Part shown: positions 9,072-17,217 of the stretch, piece by piece
How positions within the stretch are numbered: the first letter of the stretch is position 1
How the letters are laid out: every line of letters begins with the position of its first letter
DNA from: Candidatus Marispirochaeta associata
GTDB taxonomy: Bacteria; Spirochaetota; Spirochaetia; JC444; Marispirochaetaceae
Length of the DNA: 64,000 nt
Assembly (NCBI GenBank): GCA_001749745.1
Contig: JWTM01000541.1
Location: 212,225-276,224, forward strand
Reading direction: 5' to 3'
Position numbers and translations under genes: made by a program
The notes under the pieces: model-generated
Told to the model about the DNA's origin: nothing
What the model saw: only the letters and a program-made list of their open reading frames with translations
Databases searched by the model: none

Positions 9072-10643
9072 CTAACGTACATCCAGTACGTTGTAGATCT
9101 GTATTGGTTTGGCCTTTCCTTTCACCCTTACCGCCGGTCGCTTCTCGACCTTGAACTTTCCGTCGATCAGCTCCATGGTCTCCTCGGTAATGATGATCTC
9201 GTTCGCCCCGGCCACCCCTTCCAGTCGGGCGGCCAGGTTGACCGTATCCCCGATGACCGTATAGTCCATGCGCTGGGCGCTGCCTAGGTTGCCGGCTACC
9301 AGCGGGCCGGTATGCATACCGATGGCCAGGCGCAGACCTTTAGCGTCTCCGGTGAAGAATTTACGCTTGGTGTCCTGCACCAGATGCTGTATCTCCACGG
9401 CGGTCGATACGGCCCTGATTGCATCCTCCTGCTCCGAGGTGAGAGGGACTCCCCAGGCCGCCATCAGGCAGTCGCCGATGAACTTATCGATATAGCCCTT
9501 GTTCTTCAGTACAACCTCAACCGCCTCGGAGAAAAAGCCGTTCAGGAGCTCGATGATGTAAGCCGGCTCCTTGCCCTCGGAAAAGGCGGTATAGCCGACG
9601 ATGTCGGCGAAGAAGAGGGTCGCTCGTTTCTGCGCGCCCCCCGGTTTGACCAGATCGGGAGTCTCCATCAGCTGTTGGACCAGATCGTTCGACATGTAGC
9701 GGGCGAACATATCCTTGATGACCCGTCGCTCTTCCTTGGCCACCTTCATCCGGTTTTTCAGCTCCTGTTCCCGGCTCTGATCGGTAAAGAGGAGGGTCAT
9801 GCCCTCGTTCTTGCCCCGCTTCCCCTGCAAGGGCGAGAGGTTGAGGGAGAAATCCATCTCCCGTTCCGCGCCCTTGTAGATGCCTTCGATGCCGAGGATC
9901 TCCTCCATCGACTCCTGGGTTTCGCCGATGGCCTTGAGTACCTTCTTGCCGATTCGCTTAGTAAAGAAATCCTCGGCCCTGCGGCCGATATCTTCCTCGC
10001 TGAGTCCCATCCGTTCGGCCGCGGCCCGATTGAAGTAGTGGATCTCTCCCTTTTCGTCGGTGGTAATCAGCAGGTTGGTCATGGAGTTGAAGATACTCTC
10101 CTGGTAACGCTCCAGCTCCTCGATGCGCCGCAGGTATTCCTTGGTCTCCTGAAAGAGCCGCGCATTGTGCAGCAATCCCGAGGCCAGCTTGGTGAAGGAG
10201 TCGATGAACGCGAAGCGAATCTTGCTGTAGAAGAGTCGGGTGCGGGAGTTGACGAAGAGAATGCCGATTCTTCCTTTGGGAGTTTTTATCGGAATAGCCA
10301 TCCCGCTCTGGAGATCCGGATGCAGCAGGAGCCCTAGAAAAGGACTCGCCTTGCGCTCCAGCAGCACCACCGCTTCGCCGCAGTCGGCAATGAATGCGGC
10401 GATCTCCTCGTCGGCGGAGATCTGTTTGGGAATCTCGTAACGGCCGCGTTTGTAGGCGAGCTTGAGATCGCTGGAACCGAGTTCCGGATCCTGATAGAGA
10501 TAGAGGGCGGTCAGATCCGAGCGGGTCGTGTCCTGGGCCTGCTCCACCAGTCGGGAGATCAAGGTCCGGAACTGGAACTCCTCGGACATCAGTGTGCTGG
10601 TGCGAACCAGTTGAGCCAGGGCTTCCTCTTGAGTTGTTAACAT
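9072..10643 (-). CDS. Adenylate cyclase, class III, with GAF and PAS domains
   Basis: 523 residues: an N-terminal GAF-like sensor (about 15-165), a PAS domain (about 175-290, YQESIFNSMTNLLITTDEKG), a coiled linker and a C-terminal class III cyclase domain (about 335-520). The catalytic features are present: metal aspartates in LFFADIVGYT and DKFIGDCLMAAWG, and the Lys/Asp adenine-selecting pair in DKFIGD and VIGDTVNLAARLEG, the latter also holding the Asn/Arg transition-state residues. It should make cAMP in response to a small-molecule or redox cue. A minus-strand promoter lies at 10679-10707. Downstream is the HEAT-repeat gene, a possible partner. Confidence 0.9.
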   Translation of the reverse strand: MLTTQEEALAQLVRTSTLMSEEFQFRTLISRLVEQAQDTTRSDLTALYLYQDPELGSSDLKLAYKRGRYEIPKQISADEEIAAFIADCGEAVVLLERKASPFLGLLLHPDLQSGMAIPIKTPKGRIGILFVNSRTRLFYSKIRFAFIDSFTKLASGLLHNARLFQETKEYLRRIEELERYQESIFNSMTNLLITTDEKGEIHYFNRAAAERMGLSEEDIGRRAEDFFTKRIGKKVLKAIGETQESMEEILGIEGIYKGAEREMDFSLNLSPLQGKRGKNEGMTLLFTDQSREQELKNRMKVAKEERRVIKDMFARYMSNDLVQQLMETPDLVKPGGAQKRATLFFADIVGYTAFSEGKEPAYIIELLNGFFSEAVEVVLKNKGYIDKFIGDCLMAAWGVPLTSEQEDAIRAVSTAVEIQHLVQDTKRKFFTGDAKGLRLAIGMHTGPLVAGNLGSAQRMDYTVIGDTVNLAARLEGVAGANEIIITEETMELIDGKFKVEKRPAVRVKGKAKPIQIYNVLDVR

Positions 10644-10670
10644 CGGTTCCGTCCCCCCTCGGCGGGTATC

Positions 10671-10720
10671 TCAAGCATAGTATACTTGAGGGGCTACTCT
10701 TTATCCACACTAAAATAGTG
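10671..10720. promoter_or_regulatory. Cyclase promoter with overlapping palindromes
   Basis: On the minus strand TGGATA (10702-10707) and TATACT (10679-10684) are 17 bases apart and point at the cyclase gene. The -10 lies inside a 21-base imperfect palindrome, CTCAAG-CATAGTATA-CTTGAG (10671-10691). A second palindrome CACTA-AAA-TAGTG occupies 10708-10720. Both look like protein-binding sites, and they could also affect the divergent DUF302-copB transcript. On the plus strand, TTGAGG (10686-10691) and TAAAAT (10711-10716) are 19 bases apart, a spacing used by MerR-type promoters; this is weak evidence. Confidence 0.5.
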
Positions 10721-10802
10721 AGAGTCCGGCGACTTGACTCGAGGTATGGCTTTAGTACCTTTGAGAGAGACACTACAGACGCATGTGTCGCGGGAGGATC
10801 TA

Positions 10803-11189
10803 ATGAGTTACTATATGTCTACCCGGGTAGAAGCCGGATTTGACGAGACAATTGAACGGGTAAGGAAAGCCCTTGAAGCGGAGGGTTTCGGAGTCTTGAC
10901 CGACATCGACGTCAAGGAAACCATGAAGAAGAAGCTGGAAGAAGATTTCCGCAAGTACCGCATCCTCGGTGCCTGCAATCCGCCCTTCGCCCACAAGGCG
11001 CTGCTCAGGGAGGATAAGATCGGTACCATGCTCCCCTGCAACGTGATTGTGCAGGAGACGGAGGGCGGCGACGTGGAGGTGGCGGCGGTTAATCCGGTCA
11101 GCTCGATGCAGGCGGTCAACAACCCTGCGCTTCTCAATATCGCCACCGAGATCAGAGACAGACTGAGCCGCGTAATCGAGCGTCTCTGA
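10803..11189 (+). CDS. DUF302 family protein
   Basis: 128 residues from the ATG at 10803 (GGGAGGA upstream); an in-frame upstream ATG has no ribosome site. The DUF302 pattern is present: an N-terminal GFDETIERVRKALEAEGFGVLTDIDV segment, then YRILGACNPPFAHKAL with one cysteine, and the closing MLPCNVIVQE with a second cysteine. DUF302 proteins are small cytoplasmic alpha/beta proteins of unknown activity. The copper-ATPase start lies 1 base past the stop, so the two are co-transcribed, and a role with copper (the two cysteines could bind metal) is an inference from context. Confidence 0.85.
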   Translation: MSYYMSTRVEAGFDETIERVRKALEAEGFGVLTDIDVKETMKKKLEEDFRKYRILGACNPPFAHKALLREDKIGTMLPCNVIVQETEGGDVEVAAVNPVSSMQAVNNPALLNIATEIRDRLSRVIERL

Positions 11190-11190
11190 T

Positions 11191-13158
11191 ATGGAGGACC
11201 ATACCCAACACCACCGCATGATGATCCGGGATTTCAGGCGACGCTTCTACGTGACCCTGGTCCTGACGCTACCGGTTCTGGCGCTCTCCGAGCTTATCCA
11301 GGGCTGGCTCGGCATCAGATTCTCTTTTCCCGGATCCGCTTATCTCGTCTTCGCTTTTGCGACGACGATCTTCTTCTACGGCGGCTGGCCCTTCTTAAAG
11401 GGCCTCAAGCAGGAGCTGACCGACAAGAATCCGGGGATGATGACCCTGATAGCCTTGGCCATCAGCGTCGCCTACATCTACAGTGCGGCGGTCACCTTCG
11501 GCTTGGAGGGGACCCCCTTCTACTGGGAACTGGCGACTCTGATCGCCGTAATGCTGGTCGGTCACTGGGTCGAGATGGCCTCGGTAATCAGCGCCTCCTC
11601 CGCCCTGGAGGAGCTGGCCCAGCTGATGCCGGCTGAGGCGCATCGCAAATCCGGGGAATCGACCGAAGAGGTTCCCCTAGAGGAGATTGTCGCCGGCGAC
11701 GTGCTGGTCATAAAGCCGGGCGAGAAGATCCCTTCCGACGGGCGGGGGGTCGCGGGAGAGAGCTACATCGACGAGTCGATGCTGACCGGTGAATCCAAGC
11801 CGGTTCGTAAAGGCGAGGGGGACAAGCTGATCGGCGGTTCGGTCAACGGCGACGGCTCCCTGGAGATCGAGGTCGAAGGCGCCGGAGAGGATTCCTACCT
11901 CTCGAAGGTGATCGAGATGGTGCGCGAGGCTCAGGCCGCGAAGTCGAAGACCCAGGCCCTTTCGGATAGGGCCGCCTTCTGGCTGACTATAATCGCCATC
12001 AGCGTCGGTATCATGACCCTCACCGCTTGGCTTGTCGCCGGCCGGGATCTGCAGTTCTCCATCGCCCGCATGGCGACGGTGATGGTGATCACCTGTCCCC
12101 ACGCGCTGGGCTTGGCTATCCCGCTGGTGGTGGCGGTCTCCACCTCGAAGTCGGCCCAGAACGGCCTTCTAATCCGCAACCGCACCGCCTTCGAAAACGC
12201 CCGCAAGCTGACTATGGTGGTCTTCGACAAGACCGGAACCCTCACCAAGGGTTCATTCGAGGTGAGCGAGATTGCCCCGCATCATAAGAAGTACGACGAG
12301 CGGGCTATACTCGAACTGGCCGCCGCCCTCGAATCCCGCTCCGAACATCCGATCGGGAAGGGGATCGTCGCCCGGGCGGAAGCGGAGGAGATCTCCCTCA
12401 AGCAGGTCGAGAACTTCGAGGCGATCAAGGGCAAGGGCGTGCGCGGCACGGTCGGCACGAAGGAGATCATGGTGGTCAGTCCCGGCTATCTCGAGTCCGA
12501 AGGCATCGAGATCCCGAAAGAGGCGGCCGCCGCCGGCGGGGTGACCCGGGTCTTCCTGCTCGTGAAGGGGGAGCTGGCCGGTTCCATCGCCCTCTCCGAT
12601 ACCATCCGCCCCGAATCCTATACCGCGGTGAAGAAGCTTAAGGAGCGGGGCATCAAGTGCTGGATGCTGACCGGCGACAACGAAGAGACCGCCGAAGCGG
12701 TGGCTAATGAGTTGGGGATGGACGGCTACTACGCTGAAGTTCTGCCGGACCAGAAGCAGGAGAAGATCAGAGAGCTTCAGGAGCAGGGCGAGTACCTGGC
12801 CATGACCGGGGACGGGGTCAACGACTCCCCGGCCCTGGCCAAGGCCCAGATCGGGATCGCCGTCGGCTCCGGGACCGACGTGGCCGCGGCGACCGCCGAT
12901 ATTATCCTGGTCAACTCCAACCCCCTCGACATCACGGCCCTGATTCTCTTCGGTCGCACCACCTACCGCAAGATGGTTCAGAACCTGATCTGGGCCACCG
13001 GCTACAATGTGGTCGCCATACCCCTGGCGGCGGGAGTGCTCTATCCGATCGGGATCGTTCTGGCCCCCGAGGTGGGGGCTATCCTGATGTCCCTTTCGAC
13101 GGTGATCGTGGCGATCAACGCCCGCTTGCTGCGGGTTGATCGCGGAGAGGATACTTGA
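11191..13158 (+). CDS. copB: Copper-exporting P1B-type ATPase, CopB-like
   Basis: 655 residues in the membrane. The family landmarks are present: TGES phosphatase loop (199-202), ion-binding CPH motif in VITCPHALGLAIP (about 302-304), phosphorylation site FDKTGT (Asp346), SEHP motif and GDGVNDSPA. CPH rather than CPC marks the P1B-3 (CopB) subgroup that exports Cu2+/Cu+ or Ag+. There is no N-terminal HMA domain, only a short His-containing tail (MEDHTQHHRMM), as in CopB. It follows DUF302 directly. The -35 of the riboflavin operon overlaps its stop codon. Confidence 0.92.
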   Translation: MEDHTQHHRMMIRDFRRRFYVTLVLTLPVLALSELIQGWLGIRFSFPGSAYLVFAFATTIFFYGGWPFLKGLKQELTDKNPGMMTLIALAISVAYIYSAAVTFGLEGTPFYWELATLIAVMLVGHWVEMASVISASSALEELAQLMPAEAHRKSGESTEEVPLEEIVAGDVLVIKPGEKIPSDGRGVAGESYIDESMLTGESKPVRKGEGDKLIGGSVNGDGSLEIEVEGAGEDSYLSKVIEMVREAQAAKSKTQALSDRAAFWLTIIAISVGIMTLTAWLVAGRDLQFSIARMATVMVITCPHALGLAIPLVVAVSTSKSAQNGLLIRNRTAFENARKLTMVVFDKTGTLTKGSFEVSEIAPHHKKYDERAILELAAALESRSEHPIGKGIVARAEAEEISLKQVENFEAIKGKGVRGTVGTKEIMVVSPGYLESEGIEIPKEAAAAGGVTRVFLLVKGELAGSIALSDTIRPESYTAVKKLKERGIKCWMLTGDNEETAEAVANELGMDGYYAEVLPDQKQEKIRELQEQGEYLAMTGDGVNDSPALAKAQIGIAVGSGTDVAAATADIILVNSNPLDITALILFGRTTYRKMVQNLIWATGYNVVAIPLAAGVLYPIGIVLAPEVGAILMSLSTVIVAINARLLRVDRGEDT

Positions 13159-13183
13159 CGTTTCTCGTCACATTAGATAGTTT
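13155..13183 (+). promoter_or_regulatory. Promoter of the riboflavin operon
   Basis: TTGACG (13155-13160) and TAGTTT (13178-13183) are 17 bases apart. The -35 overlaps the stop codon of copB. Initiation would fall a few bases before the riboswitch P1 helix, as expected for a regulated leader. Confidence 0.6.
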
Positions 13184-13187
13184 GTCC

Positions 13188-13339
13188 TCGGTTTTCGGGG
13201 CAGGGTGCGCCGCATATCCCGCAGAGCGGGATGAAGGCAATTCCCGACCGGCGGTTATAGTCCGCGAGTTTCTGCCAGACAGAAGCTGAACCGGTGAAAT
13301 TCCGGTACCGACGGTATAGTCCGGATGGGAGAAAACCGA
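13188..13339 (+). ncRNA. FMN riboswitch (RFN element)
   Basis: The conserved RFN blocks occur in order: TTTTCGGGGCAGGGTG, then ATTCCCGACCGGCGG and TATAGTCCGCGAG, then CCGGTGAAATTCCGG, and finally CCGACGGTATAGTCCGGATG with GGAGAAAA. The closing helix P1 forms between TCGGTTTTC (13188-13196) and GAAAACCGA (13331-13339). FMN binding would favour the downstream terminator and shut off ribD-ribE-ribBA-ribH. The branch after GGGTG carries an extra hairpin (ATCCCGCAGAGCGGGAT). Confidence 0.95.
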
Positions 13340-13381
13340 CGGGCTAGGTCTCTGCCTAGCCTCTCCCGTCGACGTATGAAG

Positions 13382-13407
13382 CCCCCGGTATAGTCCGGGG
13401 TTTTTTT
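13382..13407 (+). terminator. Intrinsic terminator of the FMN riboswitch
   Basis: Stem CCCCGG / CCGGGG (13383-13388 with 13395-13400), loop TATAGT, then seven T. It lies between the aptamer and ribD and is the expected expression platform. A further hairpin (GACGGGCTAGG...CCTAG..CCCGTC, about 13338-13371) sits between and may take part in switching. The terminator repeats a 13-base piece of the aptamer exactly. Confidence 0.85.
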
Positions 13408-13459
13408 ATGTCCGACGGCTCTCCCCTTTTATGAGATCGCCCCGTGCCAGGAGGATCTC

Positions 13460-14593
13460 ATGCAAATTGCAATTCAAGTCTCCTATCTGGATCGCTGCCT
13501 GGAGCTGGCCGAGCTCGGACGCGGGCGAACCTCGCCCAACCCGATGGTCGGCGCGGTAGTGGTCCGCGACGGCGAGGTGGTCGCCGAGGGCTACCATTCC
13601 GCCTACGGGGAGCGTCACGCCGAATACGCCGCCCTCGCGGTCGCGGGATACCGGGCCCGGGGAAGTACCCTCTACTGTAACCTCGAACCCTGCTGCTTCC
13701 GATCGCCCGGGAAACATCAGCCCCCCTGCACCGATGCGATTATCGCCGCCGGGGTGGAGAAGGTGGTGATCGGTCAGCGGGATCCCAACCCCAAGGTGGA
13801 CGGAGGCGGCATTCGGCTGCTGCGGGCGGCTGGGATCGAGGTGGAACTCCTCGACGACGAGACCCATTGGCGCTTCAACAACCGCTTCAACACCCTTCAG
13901 GTGCTCAAACGTCCCTTCGTGCAGCTGAAGGCGGCCTTTAGTCTCGACGGCCGGATAGCGGCCGCCGGCGGCGACTCCCGCTGGATCAGCGATGAAGCGG
14001 CCCGGTATCGGGCGCACTGCTTTCGGGGCGAGGCGGATGCGGTCGCCGTGGGTATCGGAACCCTTCTCGCCGACGATCCCCTCCTTACCAATCGCTCCGG
14101 AATAGGCGGAAGCCCGAGGGCGGTAGTCTTCGACTCCCTCCTCAGGACACCCCTCGATTCCCAGCTCCTGCGCAAGCGGGCCGACGAATTGATTCTTCTC
14201 TGTTCCGAGGATGCCGATCCCGACCGACGACGGCGTCTGGAGGCCGAGGGAGCGACGCTGATCGGCCTGAAACTGCGCGACGGCAGGCTCGATCCTGGGG
14301 AATCCCTGCAGCGGCTCAAAGAGCAGGGCATCGTCTCGCTGATGGTTGAGGGCGGTTCGGCCCTCTTGAGCTCCTTTCTCCAGAGCGGCGCCTGGGATCG
14401 GCTCGACGCTGTCCTGGCGCCGATCCTGCTGGGTCGGGGAGTCGATTTCCTGGGGGAGATCGGAGTCGGTTCCATGGATGAGGCCCTCGGTTTCGAGGAG
14501 GTGCGCTGGGAGCAACTTGGCCGACAGCAGCTCTTTCAAGGCTATCGGCGGGGGTGGCTCGAGGAGGTCCGCGGTGTTCACCGGATTGATTGA
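13460..14593 (+). CDS. ribD: Riboflavin biosynthesis protein RibD (deaminase/reductase)
   Basis: 377 residues. The N-terminal zinc deaminase domain (about 1-145) has the HAE motif in GERHAEYAAL and the zinc cysteines in CNLEPCC and PPCTDAI. The C-terminal reductase domain (about 150-370) has FVQLKAAFSLDGRIA, SDEAARYRAH and the NADPH-site segment SLMVEGGSALLSSFL. It converts the first pyrimidine intermediate of riboflavin synthesis by deamination and side-chain reduction. CAGGAGG precedes the ATG. The loop between the two cysteine motifs (FRSPGKHQ) is slightly longer than the common SHHGRT form. First gene of the FMN-riboswitch operon. Confidence 0.95.
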   Translation: MQIAIQVSYLDRCLELAELGRGRTSPNPMVGAVVVRDGEVVAEGYHSAYGERHAEYAALAVAGYRARGSTLYCNLEPCCFRSPGKHQPPCTDAIIAAGVEKVVIGQRDPNPKVDGGGIRLLRAAGIEVELLDDETHWRFNNRFNTLQVLKRPFVQLKAAFSLDGRIAAAGGDSRWISDEAARYRAHCFRGEADAVAVGIGTLLADDPLLTNRSGIGGSPRAVVFDSLLRTPLDSQLLRKRADELILLCSEDADPDRRRRLEAEGATLIGLKLRDGRLDPGESLQRLKEQGIVSLMVEGGSALLSSFLQSGAWDRLDAVLAPILLGRGVDFLGEIGVGSMDEALGFEEVRWEQLGRQQLFQGYRRGWLEEVRGVHRID

Positions 14594-15215
14594 GGAGATC
14601 GGAACTATCAAGAGCGTCCGGGGGGGCGGCGCCTATCGGCGCATCGAGATCGAGGCTCCTGGCCTAGCGCAGGCGACGACCGTCGGCGCCTCCGTGGCTG
14701 TGGACGGCGTCTGCCAGACGGTAACCGGCTTCGGATCGGGCAGCTTCCTGATCGATAGCCTGGCGGAAACCCTCGCCAAGACCACCTTCGGGGATTACCG
14801 TCCCGGCCGGCGGGTAAACCTGGAACAGGCTATGCGTCTCGGGGACCGCCTGGACGGGCATCTGGTTCAGGGGCACGTCAACGCTAGCGCCCGGATCAGT
14901 AGTATCGAACGGCGGGCGGAGAACATATTTCTCAGCCTTGAACTGTCCCCTGCGGTCCTGCGCTACTGCGTGGCGGAGGGGTCGATCGCCGTGGACGGAA
15001 TCAGTCTTACCGTCGCCGCCGTCGAAAACGGAGGGGTACGACTTAACATTATCCCCGAAACCTGGAAGGCGACGGTCCTGGCCGACCGGCGCGTCGGCGA
15101 GCGGGTCAATATCGAGTCCGATATCATCGGCCGCTATCTGGAGCGCCTGGTGGTCGGCGCGCCGTTGCGAAGCGCGTTGGATAGGAGCGTTCTGGAACGC
15201 TATGGATTTGCATAA
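14574..15215 (+). CDS. ribE: Riboflavin synthase, alpha chain
   Basis: 213 residues starting at the GTG at 14574, chosen because it gives the invariant N-terminus (M)FTGLIEEIG and follows GAGGAGG; upstream in-frame ATGs lie inside ribD. Two tandem lumazine-binding repeats are visible, each with a G-x-S-[IV]-A-V-D-G motif (GASVAVDGVCQTV and EGSIAVDGISLTV), plus GHLVQGHV. It dismutates two 6,7-dimethyl-8-ribityllumazines to riboflavin. The first 20 bases overlap the end of ribD, showing tight translational coupling. Confidence 0.95.
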   Translation: MFTGLIEEIGTIKSVRGGGAYRRIEIEAPGLAQATTVGASVAVDGVCQTVTGFGSGSFLIDSLAETLAKTTFGDYRPGRRVNLEQAMRLGDRLDGHLVQGHVNASARISSIERRAENIFLSLELSPAVLRYCVAEGSIAVDGISLTVAAVENGGVRLNIIPETWKATVLADRRVGERVNIESDIIGRYLERLVVGAPLRSALDRSVLERYGFA

Positions 15216-15234
15216 ACAAACAGAGGAGCAGGCA

Positions 15235-16488
15235 ATGAACACGAAAGCTATACAAGCCAAGATCGACCGGGTCGCCGGGGCGATCGAAGAGATCCGGGCG
15301 GGACGAATGATTCTGGTCCGGGACGACGAAGGCCGGGAGAACGAGGCCGATCTGATCTGCGCCGCCGAGCTGGCGGACCAGGAGAACGTGGGCTTCATGG
15401 CCGTCCGGGGGCGGGGACTGATTTGTCAGGCTTTGGAGAAGGAGGCCGCCCGGCGGCTCGATCTCTATCCCCAGGCCCACGTCAACGCCGATGCGATGGG
15501 GACCGCCTTTACGGTCAGTGTCGACGCCGCCGAAGGGGTCACTACCGGAATATCCGCCGCCGACCGGGCCCATACCGCCCGGCTGCTGGCCTCTCCCGAC
15601 TCCCGGCCTGAGGACTTCCGACGCCCGGGACATCTCTTTCCGTTGGTCGCCAAGCCCGGCGGAGTCTATGCCCGCCGCGGACACACCGAGGCGGCGGTCG
15701 ACATGGCTCGCCTGGCGGGACTCAGGCCCAGCGCCCTGATCTGCGAGGTGATGCTGGACGACGGCAGGATGGCCGCGGGTGAAGCCCTGGAGAACTTGGC
15801 CCGGGAGTGGAAGATGCCGTTGATCACCATCGAGGAGCTGATTCTCTACCGCGAAGCCTCGGGAGATATCCGTATGGAGGAGACTCCGGCGGTAACCCTT
15901 CCGACCCGCTACGGGGAGTTTCGAAGCCGGGCCTTCCGGAGCGAAGATCCTCAAAGCCGGGAGTTGATCCTCCTGGAACATCCGGGACGCAAACCGGGAG
16001 CAGCCCCCTTGGTGAGGTTTCATTCGGAGTGCCTTACCGGCGAGGCTCTCCATAGCCTGCGCTGCGACTGCGGTCCCCAGCTGGAGGCGGCCCTGGAGGC
16101 GATCGCCCGTGAGGGGGGCGCCCTGGTCTATCTGAAGCAGGAGGGGCGCGGCATCGGACTCTTCGAGAAGATGAAGGCCTACGCCCTGCAGGATGAGGGC
16201 GAGGATACCGTGGAGGCAAACCTGAGTCTGGGACACGAGCCTGATCTGCGACGCTATGGGGCGGCCGCGGCGGTGCTGAAGCGGAATGAGTATACCCGGG
16301 TGAGGATGATGACCAATAATCCGCAGAAAATGCAGGCCCTAAAGCTGGCGGGAATCGAGATCAACGAACGGGTCGAACTTTATCGGGGGGAGAGCTCCCA
16401 TAATCGGAATTATCTGAAAACGAAAATCAGCCGCATGGGACATATCGCCCCGGCTACACAAAACGAGAGGAGTGAGAAAAGCGCATGA
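15235..16488 (+). CDS. ribBA: Bifunctional DHBP synthase / GTP cyclohydrolase II
   Basis: 417 residues from the ATG at 15235 (GAGGAGCA upstream); an in-frame ATG 11 codons earlier also exists. The RibB half (about 1-205) has the DDEGRENEADLI acidic motif, GLICQAL and the RRGHTEAAVDMARLAG segment. The RibA half (about 215-400) has RFHSECLTGEALHSLRCDCG with the zinc cysteines, EGRGIGL and the arginine-finger region. It makes 3,4-dihydroxy-2-butanone 4-phosphate and opens GTP, supplying both branches of riboflavin synthesis. It overlaps ribH by 4 bases. Confidence 0.95.
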   Translation: MNTKAIQAKIDRVAGAIEEIRAGRMILVRDDEGRENEADLICAAELADQENVGFMAVRGRGLICQALEKEAARRLDLYPQAHVNADAMGTAFTVSVDAAEGVTTGISAADRAHTARLLASPDSRPEDFRRPGHLFPLVAKPGGVYARRGHTEAAVDMARLAGLRPSALICEVMLDDGRMAAGEALENLAREWKMPLITIEELILYREASGDIRMEETPAVTLPTRYGEFRSRAFRSEDPQSRELILLEHPGRKPGAAPLVRFHSECLTGEALHSLRCDCGPQLEAALEAIAREGGALVYLKQEGRGIGLFEKMKAYALQDEGEDTVEANLSLGHEPDLRRYGAAAAVLKRNEYTRVRMMTNNPQKMQALKLAGIEINERVELYRGESSHNRNYLKTKISRMGHIAPATQNERSEKSA

Positions 16489-16970
16489 GCAGTATGAAGA
16501 GATATCGAGAAATTGAGGGCAGGCTGAACAGTGCCGAGGGATCGCAGATAGCGGTTGTGGTGAGTCGGTTCAACTCCTTTATTACCGAGCGCCTGCTGGA
16601 GGGAGCTCTCGATTGCCTGGAGCGGCACGGTGTCGAGGGGGAAGGGATTACTCTGGTACGGGTCCCGGGAGCCTGGGAGATCCCGCTGGCGGCGAAGCGC
16701 CTGGTCGAATGCGGCAAATACGACGGCGTGATCTGCCTCGGCGCGGTGATCCGCGGTTCGACCGCGCACTTCGAATACGTCTCGGCGGAGGTGAGCAAAG
16801 GCATCGCTACCGTGGCAATGGAGAGCGGAACCCCGGTGATCTTCGGCGTCTTGACCACCGATACGATTGAGCAGGCGGTAGAGCGGGCGGGCACGAAAGC
16901 CGGCAACAAAGGCTGGGATGCGGCTCAAACCGCGCTGGAAATGGTCGATCTCAAGCGTCAAATCAATTAA
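16485..16970 (+). CDS. ribH: 6,7-dimethyl-8-ribityllumazine synthase
   Basis: 161 residues, the usual size. Family motifs present: VVSRFNSFITERLLEGA, RVPGAWEIPLAAKRL, GAVIRGSTAHFEYV with the catalytic histidine, and FGVLTTDTIEQAVERAG. It condenses the RibD product (after dephosphorylation) with the RibB product; RibE then acts on the lumazine. The ATG overlaps the ribBA stop. It is the last gene of the operon; no hairpin terminator follows directly, and the next promoter begins 17 bases after the stop. Confidence 0.95.
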   Translation: MSSMKRYREIEGRLNSAEGSQIAVVVSRFNSFITERLLEGALDCLERHGVEGEGITLVRVPGAWEIPLAAKRLVECGKYDGVICLGAVIRGSTAHFEYVSAEVSKGIATVAMESGTPVIFGVLTTDTIEQAVERAGTKAGNKGWDAAQTALEMVDLKRQIN

Positions 16971-16986
16971 GACTCCGCGTCCCCCC

Positions 16987-17016
16987 TTGACCTTCGGCTC
17001 GAAAATCCTGTATAAA
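16987..17016 (+). promoter_or_regulatory. Promoter of the uracil permease leader
   Basis: TTGACC (16987-16992) and TATAAA (17011-17016) with an 18-base spacer. The predicted start is about 17023, so the transcript begins with one strand of the 14-bp closing helix of the leader. Confidence 0.75.
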
Positions 17017-17020
17017 TCCT

Positions 17021-17200
17021 CCCAATTATGGGTGTGATGCGAATCTTCTACACGAGATTTCCGGATATTTTGGGCGAGGGTTCCCGGGGGTAGCTTTCCT
17101 ATCGTTGTTGAAACGATGGGAAAGCTTTTTTTTTGTCCGCGTCCTGAAACCGGTAACGGTAAGGCACGGTTCACTCATAATTGGGCCTGGGATTAAGCAC
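17021..17200 (+). ncRNA. Structured 5' leader of the uracil permease (unknown class)
   Basis: CCCAATTATGGGTG (17021-17034) can pair over 14 positions (one G-U) with CACTCATAATTGGG (17172-17185), enclosing about 137 bases. Inside are a GAATCTTC/GAGATTTC-type hairpin near 17041, a GC-rich segment, and a full intrinsic terminator at 17092-17134. The closing strand lies after the terminator and 20 bases before the ribosome site (ACAGGAG). This arrangement suits an attenuator. I could not match purine, PyrR, guanidine, THF or preQ1 consensus motifs. The inverted copies might instead be DNA operator sites. Confidence 0.5.
17092..17134 (+). terminator. Intrinsic terminator inside the permease leader
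   Basis: Stem AGCTTTCC-T-ATCGTT / AAACGAT-G-GGAAAGCT with loop GTTG, followed by eight or nine T (17126-17134). It is strong, points toward the permease, and lies between a good promoter and the gene, so read-through must be regulated or the promoter would be futile. It could also stop read-through from the rib operon. Confidence 0.85.
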
Positions 17201-17217
17201 GTATTACAGGAGTTTCT

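Noticed and set aside
13406..14611. 401-residue minus-strand frame over ribD
   Set aside because: Composition is that of an antisense shadow (Pro/Gly/Arg-rich, no motifs); ribD on the plus strand is certain.
17021..17200. Purine riboswitch in the permease leader
   Set aside because: CACTCATAAT and TATGGGTG resemble purine-aptamer P1 strands, but they occur in the wrong order and the conserved GTTTCTACC and CCGTAAAT loops are absent.
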